Source of the DNA: Streptomyces sp. NBC_00663
Lineage (GTDB): Bacteria; Actinomycetota; Actinomycetes; Streptomycetales; Streptomycetaceae
NCBI RefSeq assembly: GCF_036226885.1
Contig: NZ_CP109027.1
Span: 8,122,001-8,186,000, forward strand
Length of the DNA: 64,000 nucleotides
Reading direction: 5' to 3'
Shown here piece after piece: positions 55,395 through 62,794 of this stretch. Each line of letters opens with the position of its first letter. The stretch's first letter is position 1. The position numbers were made by a program, and so were the translations under genes. Under the pieces are notes generated by a model, which was given only the letters and a program-made list of their open reading frames with translations, was not told the origin of the DNA and searched no databases.

Positions 55395-56477
55395 TCAGAC
55401 CGCCAGGTGATGGGCGAGGGTGAGATGCGGATCGGTCTCGCCCGGGAGCGGCGCCGGGTCGGCGTGCACCAGGGCGGCGGTCAGACGCGGTACGGCGTGC
55501 AGGAGCGCGTGTTCCGCGTCCACGGCGATGGCGTGCGCCTGCCGTACCGTCGCGTCGCCGTCCACCACCACCGCGACCTCGGCACGCAGCCGGTGCCCGA
55601 TCCAGCGCAGCCGCAACTCGCCCACCCCGCGCACCCCTTCGACCTCCAGCAGGGCTCCCTCGGCCCGGTCGACGAGGGCCGGGTCCACGGCGTCCATCAC
55701 CCGCCGGAACACCTCGCGCGCAGCGTCCCGCAGGACCAGGGCGATGGCCGCCGTGATCGCCAACCCCACGAGCGGGTCGGCGAGTTGCCAGCCCAGCGCC
55801 GAGCCTCCGGCGCCCAGCAGCACCGCGAGTGACGTGAACCCGTCCGTGCGGGCGTGCAGTCCGTCCGCCACGAGCGCGGCCGAGCCGATGTCGCGGCCCA
55901 CCCGGATGCGATAACGGGCCACCCACTCGTTGCCCGCGAACCCCACGAGCGCGGCGACCGCGACCGCCGGGACGTGCTGCACGGGCCGCGGATCGAGGAG
56001 CCGCTCGACCGCGGTCCACCCCGCGAAGGCCGCCGACGCGGCGATGGTCAGCACGATCGCGATCCCCGCGAGATCCTCGGCCCGCCCGTAGCCGTAGGTG
56101 AAGCGACGGGTCGCCGCGCGCCTGCCCAGCACGAACGCGATCCCGAGCGGTACGGCGGTCAGCGCGTCCGCCGCGTTGTGCACGGTGTCGCCGAGCAGCG
56201 CGACCGAACCCGACACGGCCACCACCACGGCCTGCGCCGCCGCCGTCACCCCGAGGGCCACCAGCGACACCCACAGGGCCCGCATCCCGCGCGCCGAGGA
56301 CTCCAGGGCTGGGTCGAGCTTGTCGGCACTCTCGTGGGAGTGAGGGGTGAGGAGGTGCTTCAGACGGTGGCGAAGGGTGTGCTTGTGGGCGTGGGAGGTG
56401 TGGCTGTGCTCGTGGCCGTGGCTGTGAGAGGCGCGCGGGTGCCCGTGGCCGTCTTCGCGGTGGTGCCGGTCGCTCAC
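55395..56477 (-). CDS. Cation diffusion facilitator (CDF) metal exporter
   Basis: A 360-residue membrane protein. A His-rich cytoplasmic head (about residues 5-45, HGHGHPRASHSHGHEHSHTSH-like pattern) binds metal. Six helices follow, with SVALLGDTVHNAADALTAVPLG and ALVADGLHARTDGFTSLAVLLG supplying the paired HxxxD metal sites (HNAAD, HARTD). A cytoplasmic ferredoxin-like C-terminal domain completes it. It exports divalent metals, most often Zn, Co or Ni, in exchange for protons. GTG 56477 follows GAAGGGG. It is divergent, with 60 bp between the starts, from a His-containing ArsR-type regulator that presumably senses the same metal. Confidence 0.88.
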   Translation of the reverse strand: MSDRHHREDGHGHPRASHSHGHEHSHTSHAHKHTLRHRLKHLLTPHSHESADKLDPALESSARGMRALWVSLVALGVTAAAQAVVVAVSGSVALLGDTVHNAADALTAVPLGIAFVLGRRAATRRFTYGYGRAEDLAGIAIVLTIAASAAFAGWTAVERLLDPRPVQHVPAVAVAALVGFAGNEWVARYRIRVGRDIGSAALVADGLHARTDGFTSLAVLLGAGGSALGWQLADPLVGLAITAAIALVLRDAAREVFRRVMDAVDPALVDRAEGALLEVEGVRGVGELRLRWIGHRLRAEVAVVVDGDATVRQAHAIAVDAEHALLHAVPRLTAALVHADPAPLPGETDPHLTLAHHLAV

Positions 56478-56531
56478 GTGGGGCCCCTTCCGGTGCGTGC
56501 GGTGGACGTGCGCCGCCCACACCGCCATTAT

Positions 56532-56547
56532 GTGCGTATGAGCGCAC
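56532..56547. promoter_or_regulatory. Inverted repeat over the ArsR start codon
   Basis: GTGCG (56532-56536) and CGCAC (56543-56547) flank the ATG at 56538. ArsR metal sensors often bind such imperfect palindromes at their own start; the short arms make this tentative. Confidence 0.4.
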
Positions 56548-56897
56548 GCATGCACCTGTCACCTGCGCATCATGCGCACCCGCAGACGCCGGGCGACGAA
56601 CAGTTCACTCTCGCCGCCGAGCTCCTCGCCCTGCTCGGCGACCGCACCCGGCTGGCGTTGCTGCACGCCCTGACCGGCGGGGAGGCGGACGTCACGACCC
56701 TCACCGAGGCGTGCGGGGCGGCCCGGCCCGCGGTCAGCCAGCATCTGGCGCGGCTGCGGCTGGCGGGTCTGGTGACCACGCGGAAGGAAGGCCGGCGGGT
56801 GATCTACACCCTCCGGGACGGGCATCTGCGGCGGCTGGTCGACGAGGCGCTCAACGTGGCGGACCACCGGCTCAGCGACCGGCCCGTGCACGACTAG
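56538..56897 (+). CDS. ArsR/SmtB family metalloregulator
   Basis: A 119-residue winged-helix repressor: LAAELLALLGDRTRLALLHALTGGEADVTTLTEACGAARPAVSQHLARLRLAGLVTTRKEGRRVIYTLRDGHLRRLVDEAL. The N-terminus has a His cluster (HLSPAHHAHPQTP) and the C-terminus NVADHRLSDRPVHD adds an alpha5-type His pair, matching zinc- or nickel/cobalt-sensing sites of the NmtR/KmtR/CzrA classes. There is no ELCVCDL arsenic motif. Its partner is the divergent CDF exporter. ATG 56538 lies inside an inverted repeat. Confidence 0.85.
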   Translation: MSARMHLSPAHHAHPQTPGDEQFTLAAELLALLGDRTRLALLHALTGGEADVTTLTEACGAARPAVSQHLARLRLAGLVTTRKEGRRVIYTLRDGHLRRLVDEALNVADHRLSDRPVHD

Positions 56898-56907
56898 AAC
56901 CCGTGGC

Positions 56908-58128
56908 TCAGTACTCCGGGTCCTTGCCCAGGTACTGCTCCGCGAACGCGAGCGCCGCCGCGGGGGAGGAGAACAGACGGCGCAGCCGGGCTTGGGTCGT
57001 CCCCGCGAGGTACGGATCGCCGGACGAGGTGCCGTGGTAGACCTCCGACAGCCACTGGGAGAACTCCTGGTAGTCCCAGACGCGGCCCAGGCAGGCGGCC
57101 GAGTAGCCGGTCAGACCGGTGGAGTCGCCCTTGGTGAGCTGGGCCACGAGCGCGTCGCCGAGCAGGAAGGCGTCGTGCAGGGCGAGGTTCATGCCCTTCG
57201 CCGCGATGGGCGCGGTGAGATGGGCGGAGTCGCCGGCGAGGAAGAGACGGCCGAACACCATGGGTTCCACCACGTAGTTGTGCATGTCGAGGACGCGCTT
57301 CTCGATGAGGCGGCCCTCGGTGAGCGGCGGGGCGCCGTTCGCGCCGAGGCGTTGCCGCAGCTCCGACCAGACTCTGTCGTGCGACCAGTTGTCCGGGTCG
57401 TCGCCCGGCGGGCACTCCAGGTAGTAGCGGGTCACCTCGGGGCTGCGCGCCATGTGCCCGGCGAACCCGTTGGGGTGGATGCCGAAGACCACGCAGTCGT
57501 TGGACGGCGGCGCCTCCGCGAGCAGCGCCAGCCAGCCGATGCCGTAGTCGTGCCGGGAGACCAGCGCGCGGTCCGGGGTGAGCAGGGAGCGGGTCACGCC
57601 GCGCGCCCCGTCGGCGCCCACCACGAAGTCGCAGGGGATCAGCCGGTCTTCGCCGAACTCGTCGACGTACTCCACCACGGGGTGGTCCGAGTCCAGGTCG
57701 TGCAGCCGTACGTCCCGCACGCCGAACCGTATGTCGCCGCCGCGCACGTCCGCGTACTCGCGCACCAGGTCCGTCACCAGCAACGGCTGTGGATACACCC
57801 AGTGATGATGACCCGTCAGTTCCGTGTAGGCGAACCGGTAGCGTTCGCCGCCGAGCCGGAACTCGCACTCCGTGTGCCGCTGCGCCCGCTCCAGCAGGTT
57901 CGTGGCGAGGCCCCGCTGTTCGAGGCCGCGTACCGCCCACTCCTCCAATACCCCGGCGCGAGGCCGCTGTTCGACGAAGGCGCGGGTCTCCGTCTCCAGG
58001 ACCACGCAGTCGACACCGACGGCCCGCAGGATGTTGCCGACCGTGAGACCGGCGGGACCGGCGCCGATGACGACGACCGGCTTGTGGAGCGGAAGCGCAC
58101 CGCTGGGGAGGGGGGAGACCTCGGTCAT
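56908..58128 (-). CDS. pobA: 4-hydroxybenzoate 3-monooxygenase
   Basis: A 406-residue FAD enzyme that hydroxylates 4-hydroxybenzoate to protocatechuate with NAD(P)H. Visible are VVVIGAGPAGLTVGNILRAVG, the characteristic RAGVLEEWAVRGLEQRGL of PobA-type enzymes, the DG motif VVGADGARGVTRSLL, and GRLFLAGDSAHLTAPIAAKGMNLALHDAFLLGDAL. The N-terminal 14 residues before the FAD fold are extra. ATG 58128 is used. Neither the protocatechuate ring-cleavage genes nor the usual PobR regulator are nearby, so it works through a pathway encoded elsewhere. Confidence 0.88.
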   Translation of the reverse strand: MTEVSPLPSGALPLHKPVVVIGAGPAGLTVGNILRAVGVDCVVLETETRAFVEQRPRAGVLEEWAVRGLEQRGLATNLLERAQRHTECEFRLGGERYRFAYTELTGHHHWVYPQPLLVTDLVREYADVRGGDIRFGVRDVRLHDLDSDHPVVEYVDEFGEDRLIPCDFVVGADGARGVTRSLLTPDRALVSRHDYGIGWLALLAEAPPSNDCVVFGIHPNGFAGHMARSPEVTRYYLECPPGDDPDNWSHDRVWSELRQRLGANGAPPLTEGRLIEKRVLDMHNYVVEPMVFGRLFLAGDSAHLTAPIAAKGMNLALHDAFLLGDALVAQLTKGDSTGLTGYSAACLGRVWDYQEFSQWLSEVYHGTSSGDPYLAGTTQARLRRLFSSPAAALAFAEQYLGKDPEY

Positions 58129-58185
58129 CCGAGCATTATGTCCGCGCCCCGTGGCGCTCGGGAACCGAGTACCGTGGAAAACCGG

Positions 58186-59241
58186 GTGACGGGGTGGGGT
58201 GGCGGGGTGGTCGCGTGGGTACCGGCGGACTTCTACCGGGCGGTCGACGGCGGCCTTCAGTGCACCCTCTGCCCCTTCCGCTGCCGACTGCGCGACGGTG
58301 ACACGGGCGCGTGCAAGGTACGCCGCAGGGAAGGCGATCGGGTTCTGACGGCGACCTGGGGTACGACCGTCGAGCACTGGTCCTCCGTGGAGCGCAAGCC
58401 CTTCTACCACTTCCGGCCCGGCCTGCCGCTGCTGACCCTGGCGCCGCCCGGCTGCTCGTTCCGCTGCGACTACTGCGTCAACCACCGTGTCTCCCAGTAC
58501 GGCAGGGACCCCGACAGCCGTGTCGCCGCGCAGGACGCCGACGTCGAGAAGCTGGTCGCGGCCGCCGCCGAGCGGGGCGGCGGTCTCGCCCTCTCCTACT
58601 CCGAGCCCTCCCTCGCCGCCGAACTCACCCTCGAACTCGGCGCCAGGGCCCGTCCGTTGGGTGTGCCGCTGGTGTGGAAGAGCAACGGATTCCTCACGCC
58701 CGAAGCGGTGGAGCGCGTCGCCCCGGTCCTCGCCGCCGTCAACATCGACGTCAAGGCCGCCGCCGAGGAGGAGCACCGCCGGCTCACCGGGGCACCGCTC
58801 GCGCCCGTCCTGGAGACGCTGCGACTGCTCAAGGCCGCGGGAGTATGGGTCGAGGTGAGCACGCCGCTCATCCCCGGAACCAGCGCCGACGACCAACAGC
58901 TCGCGCACATAGCCGAGTTCGTCGCCTCGCTCGGCCAGGACACGCCCTGGCATCTGCTGCGCTTCACCCCCACGTACCGGATGCGCGATAACCGCCCCAC
59001 CTCGCCGGAGCGCCTCGCGGACGCGGCGCGCATCGGTCGGGCGGCCGGACTGCGGTACGTGTACGTCGAGCGGGCCCTCGGTGCCGGGGGCCGGGCGACC
59101 CGGTGCCCGGGGTGCGGGGTCGAAGTGGTGACCCGGGGGGTATGGGGGCAGACGGAGAGCCTTTTGCGCGACGGGAGTTGCCCGGCCTGCGGGGAGCGGA
59201 TCGCCGGGATCTGGACCATGGACGAGAGGGGTGGGGCATGA
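58186..59241 (+). CDS. Radical SAM enzyme (AmrS-like)
   Basis: A 351-residue radical SAM protein. It starts with a Cys-rich segment CTLCPFRCRLRDGDTGACKV, typical of the AmmeMemoRadiSam-type enzymes, then the [4Fe-4S] motif CSFRCDYC (C-x3-C-x2-C). SYSEPSLAAEL and STPLIPG elements of the barrel follow. The protein ends with a zinc-ribbon-like pair, CPGCGVEVV...CPACGERIAG. In the named system it works with AmmA/Memo proteins, none of which are visible here. GTG 58186 is the likely start. It overlaps the 70-residue gene by 4 bp (ATGA). Confidence 0.82.
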   Translation: MTGWGGGVVAWVPADFYRAVDGGLQCTLCPFRCRLRDGDTGACKVRRREGDRVLTATWGTTVEHWSSVERKPFYHFRPGLPLLTLAPPGCSFRCDYCVNHRVSQYGRDPDSRVAAQDADVEKLVAAAAERGGGLALSYSEPSLAAELTLELGARARPLGVPLVWKSNGFLTPEAVERVAPVLAAVNIDVKAAAEEEHRRLTGAPLAPVLETLRLLKAAGVWVEVSTPLIPGTSADDQQLAHIAEFVASLGQDTPWHLLRFTPTYRMRDNRPTSPERLADAARIGRAAGLRYVYVERALGAGGRATRCPGCGVEVVTRGVWGQTESLLRDGSCPACGERIAGIWTMDERGGA

Positions 59242-59450
59242 GTGCCGAGTACCGCTTCGTGGAGGACCTGCCGGACCTGATCGACGCGTCCGAGTACGAC
59301 GACCATCCCGACGGACGGCTCGTACGGCTGCGGATCAGCTGGGACGAGACGGGGGTCGAGGTGCTCGGCGACGCCTTCCGGCCGGACATGCTGGAGGAGT
59401 TGCTGGAGCGGATGGGGCCCGACGCAGTGGAGCAGATGCTCTGCGGCTGA
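59238..59450 (+). CDS. 70-residue protein coupled to the radical SAM gene
   Basis: A small acidic protein: MSAEYRFVEDLPDLIDASEY, then LRISWDETGVEVLGDAFRPDMLEELLERMGPDAVEQMLCG. It has a short beta region, a helical end and one C-terminal Cys-Gly. Translation is coupled to the radical SAM enzyme by the ATGA overlap. It has no leader-like repeats or core region typical of RiPP precursors. It could be a substrate, an accessory protein or a small regulator of the enzyme. Confidence 0.65.
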   Translation: MSAEYRFVEDLPDLIDASEYDDHPDGRLVRLRISWDETGVEVLGDAFRPDMLEELLERMGPDAVEQMLCG

Positions 59451-59451
59451 C

Positions 59452-62400
59452 TCAGAGCCGCCCGAGGATCCGCACGAGCACCCGCCGCAGGTCGTCCCCG
59501 TCCGGCTCCGGTGCCAGCACCCAGGTGTCCGGCCCGTCCGGCGGGACCGGGTGCCGTGGATAGTGGACGCGGAGGGTGAGCGCGCCCGGCACGGGCAGCG
59601 GCGGCTCGTGGACGTGCGTGAGCAGCAGGGTGCGGGGCTCGCCCGAGTCGACCGCGGCCAGCCCGCGCGCCGCCTCACGGGCCAGCGCCGCCGCACGCGC
59701 CGGGTCGGCGGGCTCCGGCAGGACCGGCGTCCACAGCCGGCGCAGATCCGACGCGCACGTCAGCCGGGCGGGCGCCCCACGGCCGTCGAGGTGCACCAGC
59801 GCCACCGCACGGTCGGCCTCCAGCAGCGCCGCCGCCAGCAGATGCGCGCACAGACGCAGACAGCTGCCCACCTGCCCCTGCGCCGCGGCCCCCGTGTCGA
59901 GGACGAGCACCGCGTCCCGCTCGGTCCACGGCAGCCGCCCACGCCGGGTGCGGTACAGCAGCGCGTCCTGCGCCCACAGGGCGTTCAACAAGGGTGCGGG
60001 CAACGCCATTTGACTCGGCACGAGCCGGTCGGGCGGCCCGTGCCGGGCCCACTGCGCGGGGGCGCCCGCCGTGGTGGGGCCGGGTACGTCGTCACCGAGA
60101 AGGACGGGCAGGCGCGAGGGCAGGTCGGGGATCCGGGCGGCGGCCTCCGCGGCCGACGCCCACGGCCCCCGCGCGAGCCGCAACGGCAGCGCCGGGTCCT
60201 CCCGGACCGCGTCCGGGCCCAACAGGGCCAGCAGCGGCAGGAGTTCGTCCCCGACCCGGTCCAGGGCGGCGGCCAGTTCGGAGGCCGTGACCGAGGGGCG
60301 CTCCGGCGGCTCGCCGCTGCCGCGCAGGCCCCACTCCAGCGTGGTGCGCAGCTCCTGGAGGGACACGCCCGGCGGTGGGACGTACCGCGCGTCTCCCGGC
60401 AGCCGCGACGCCACCAGTGCGCCGAGCGCCGGATGCGCGGAGCGCGGCCAGCCCAGGTTCCGCAGGGCGCGGGCGGCCGGGCTCTGATGGAGGAGCCGCC
60501 GTCCCGGGGAGGGCGCCGGGCGCAGCAGCCCCGCGATGTCCGCGAGCGCGTCCAGCGGTACGGCCGCGTCGACCGCGGCGGCCATCGTGCCCAACTCGGC
60601 CAGGTACGCGGGGGATTCGGGCAACGGCGGGCCGGGCTCCGTCGCCTCCGGCGAGGTCCGCACCTCCCACAGGAGGGTAAGGCCGCCGCTGTACGTCACG
60701 GCCAGTCGGCGGCCGTCGGAGGACCAGCGCACCGACCACACCGGGCCGCGCTCGGGGCCCTCGTCCAGGGTCATCGCCACCGTGCCCCGGGTCACGTCCC
60801 ACACCTCGACCACCGTGGTGTCCGCACCGGGGCCCGGCGCGGCGAGCAGCGAGCCGTCCGGTGACCAGGCCAGCGCCGGTGCCCAGCCGCGCCCGCCCGG
60901 CGCGCCGAACTCGCGCTGCACCCGCCAGGTCAGCGTCGACCACACCACCGACGGCCCCTGCCCGGCGGGCGGCGTCGCGGCCAGCCGGCTGCCGTCCGGC
61001 GACCAGGCGACGCGGGTGACGAACGCGCCGGAGGGCAGGGGCAGTCGCCGGGCCCGCTCCCTGCGCGGCATGTGCCAGAGCATCACCGCACCCAGGGTCC
61101 CGGCCGCGAGGACCGTCCCGTCCGGTGACCAGGTAGGGCGGCCCGTGCCCTGCGGGAGATGCAGACTGCCGCGCTGCTGGGCCGGGACGCCGCGAGCATC
61201 CAGGACGTGCACGAACAGGTGTGTGGGTGCGGGCCCCGGTTCGGGCACGACCAGCGTCGCCGATCCCTCGGCCGGTGCCGGGCACCACGCGGGACCCTGA
61301 CCGCCCTCCAGTACCGCCCGGGCCTCCCCGCTGCCCAGGTCGAGAACGGTCAGCCCGGCCTGACCCTCGCGTGACGCGCAGGCCAGCAACTCGCCGCCCC
61401 CGGGAGAGAGTTCGAGGTCATGGGCGCCGCCCGGGCCCGTGGCCACGGCCACGCTCCGGCGCCCGTCGTCCGGACCGGGCGCCTTCAGCGGGGCGAGCGA
61501 ACCCGGCGCGGTCTCCAGTACCCAACGGCCGTCCCGCGAGGGGGCGATCGCCGGAGCCCACAGGGCGTCACCGGCGTCGTACAGCAGCGTCTGTCCGGTG
61601 ATCCGGGGCGCCCGGTCCCGCAGGGCCGGCAGTGCCCGTCCCACCGAGCGGCACATCGCCGCCGCCCAGCTGCGCAGCAGCACACCGACCCGGCGCTCCG
61701 CGCGGTACGGTGCCGCGTCCGGCAGCTCCCACAGCTCCGGGCCCGCCCCGGCGGTGAACAGCAGCCGCCCGGTCGCCGACACGCTCAGGTCCCGCGGTGA
61801 CGTGATCCGCGCGGGCAGCTGCGCGACCCGCTCCAGCGCACGGTCGAGGACGAGCAGGGCGTCCCGATCGGTGGCGGCCACGAGGAACCGTCCGGTCCGG
61901 CTGAAGCCCAGTGCCACGACGGCACCGGAGAGCGGTGCGTCGGCGAGGCTCCGGCCGGTGGTGCGGTCGACCAGGTGCAGCCCCGCCGCGTCGGCGAAGG
62001 CGAGCGTGTCGCGCTCCGGCGACCAGGCGAGGGCGGTGATGCCGGTGCGGCCCGTGCACGGGGCGAAGTCCATCCGGACCGGGGAGACGCTCCACAGCTG
62101 GAGCGCGGTGGCGGTGGCCAGGCAGAGCTGGCGGCCCTGCGGATCCCAGGCCAGGGCGACCACCGGGTCCACCGTCGGCAGCGGGGACGACACGAGGGTG
62201 CCCCGATGGTGGACGAGCACGCCGTCACCGGCGCAGGCCACCCACAGTCCGTCGGGCGACACCGTGAGCGTGTCCGCGCCGGCCGGCACCGGGAACCCGT
62301 CGTCGGCCGGCGCCCCGCTGTCCCCGTCGTACACCTCGACCCGCCCCGCGCGCAGCACGAACACCTCACCGCCGTCCGGCCCCCAGGCCACGGCCGCCGG

Positions 62401-62583
62401 CCGCCCCTCCCCGGGCGCCGACCACAGCACCCGCCCGGTGTCGTCACGACAGCTCAGGGCACGCTCGGTGAGATGCAGAAACGCGGTGCCGTCCCGGGAG
62501 AGACCGGTGCAGGGGTCGGTACCGGTGAGCGAGAGGAGCCGCCGGGGGCCGGGAGGAACGGCGGCCTCGGGGCGGGCCGTCAT
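59452..62583 (-). CDS. Large WD40-type beta-propeller protein with vWA-like C-terminus
   Basis: A 1043-residue cytoplasmic protein. Residues 1-650 contain many WD-like blades (VSPDGLWVACAGDGVLVHHRG, AWDPQGRQLCLATATALQLW, WSPDGTVLAAGTLGAVMLWHM, WSPDGSRLAATPPAGQG, WSSDGRRLAVTYSGGLTLLWEV), probably two propellers. A helical section follows (650-850). The C-terminal 190 residues resemble a von Willebrand A domain (AVLVLDTGAAAQGQVGSCLRL, Asp about residue 896) with a degenerate MIDAS (DTGAA instead of DxSxS). Its start overlaps TGA of an upstream frame. It is probably the propeller partner of a MoxR-vWA system with the next gene. Confidence 0.75.
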   Translation of the reverse strand: MTARPEAAVPPGPRRLLSLTGTDPCTGLSRDGTAFLHLTERALSCRDDTGRVLWSAPGEGRPAAVAWGPDGGEVFVLRAGRVEVYDGDSGAPADDGFPVPAGADTLTVSPDGLWVACAGDGVLVHHRGTLVSSPLPTVDPVVALAWDPQGRQLCLATATALQLWSVSPVRMDFAPCTGRTGITALAWSPERDTLAFADAAGLHLVDRTTGRSLADAPLSGAVVALGFSRTGRFLVAATDRDALLVLDRALERVAQLPARITSPRDLSVSATGRLLFTAGAGPELWELPDAAPYRAERRVGVLLRSWAAAMCRSVGRALPALRDRAPRITGQTLLYDAGDALWAPAIAPSRDGRWVLETAPGSLAPLKAPGPDDGRRSVAVATGPGGAHDLELSPGGGELLACASREGQAGLTVLDLGSGEARAVLEGGQGPAWCPAPAEGSATLVVPEPGPAPTHLFVHVLDARGVPAQQRGSLHLPQGTGRPTWSPDGTVLAAGTLGAVMLWHMPRRERARRLPLPSGAFVTRVAWSPDGSRLAATPPAGQGPSVVWSTLTWRVQREFGAPGGRGWAPALAWSPDGSLLAAPGPGADTTVVEVWDVTRGTVAMTLDEGPERGPVWSVRWSSDGRRLAVTYSGGLTLLWEVRTSPEATEPGPPLPESPAYLAELGTMAAAVDAAVPLDALADIAGLLRPAPSPGRRLLHQSPAARALRNLGWPRSAHPALGALVASRLPGDARYVPPPGVSLQELRTTLEWGLRGSGEPPERPSVTASELAAALDRVGDELLPLLALLGPDAVREDPALPLRLARGPWASAAEAAARIPDLPSRLPVLLGDDVPGPTTAGAPAQWARHGPPDRLVPSQMALPAPLLNALWAQDALLYRTRRGRLPWTERDAVLVLDTGAAAQGQVGSCLRLCAHLLAAALLEADRAVALVHLDGRGAPARLTCASDLRRLWTPVLPEPADPARAAALAREAARGLAAVDSGEPRTLLLTHVHEPPLPVPGALTLRVHYPRHPVPPDGPDTWVLAPEPDGDDLRRVLVRILGRL

Positions 62584-62673
62584 GGGAGCCCCGGGGAATC
62601 GGCGACGCCGCGGCCTGACTCTGTGCGACAGGTCGGTGGCGCGTGGTCGGTCGCCGCTGTGCCACCGCTCACC

Positions 62674-62793
62674 GTCTCGCCGCCGCCGCTCGCTGTCTCG
62701 CCCTGCTCCGTCCCGCCTCCGGTCGCTGTCTCGCCCCGCTCGGTCCCGCCGTCACTCGTCGTCTCGCCTCTCTCCGTCCCGCCGCCGCTCGCC
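62674..62793. repeat. 33-bp tandem repeat (11-codon)
   Basis: Three full 33-bp units start at 62695, 62728 and 62761, and a shortened 21-bp unit at 62674. On the minus strand they read, in one frame, as 11-residue units GGTERGETTSD, GGTERGETATG and GGTEQGETASG. That frame is not the annotated frame of the upstream gene, but it ends in TGA at 62580-62582, overlapping the ATG of the propeller gene. The 211-bp gap holds nothing else. Confidence 0.8.
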
Positions 62794-62794
62794 G

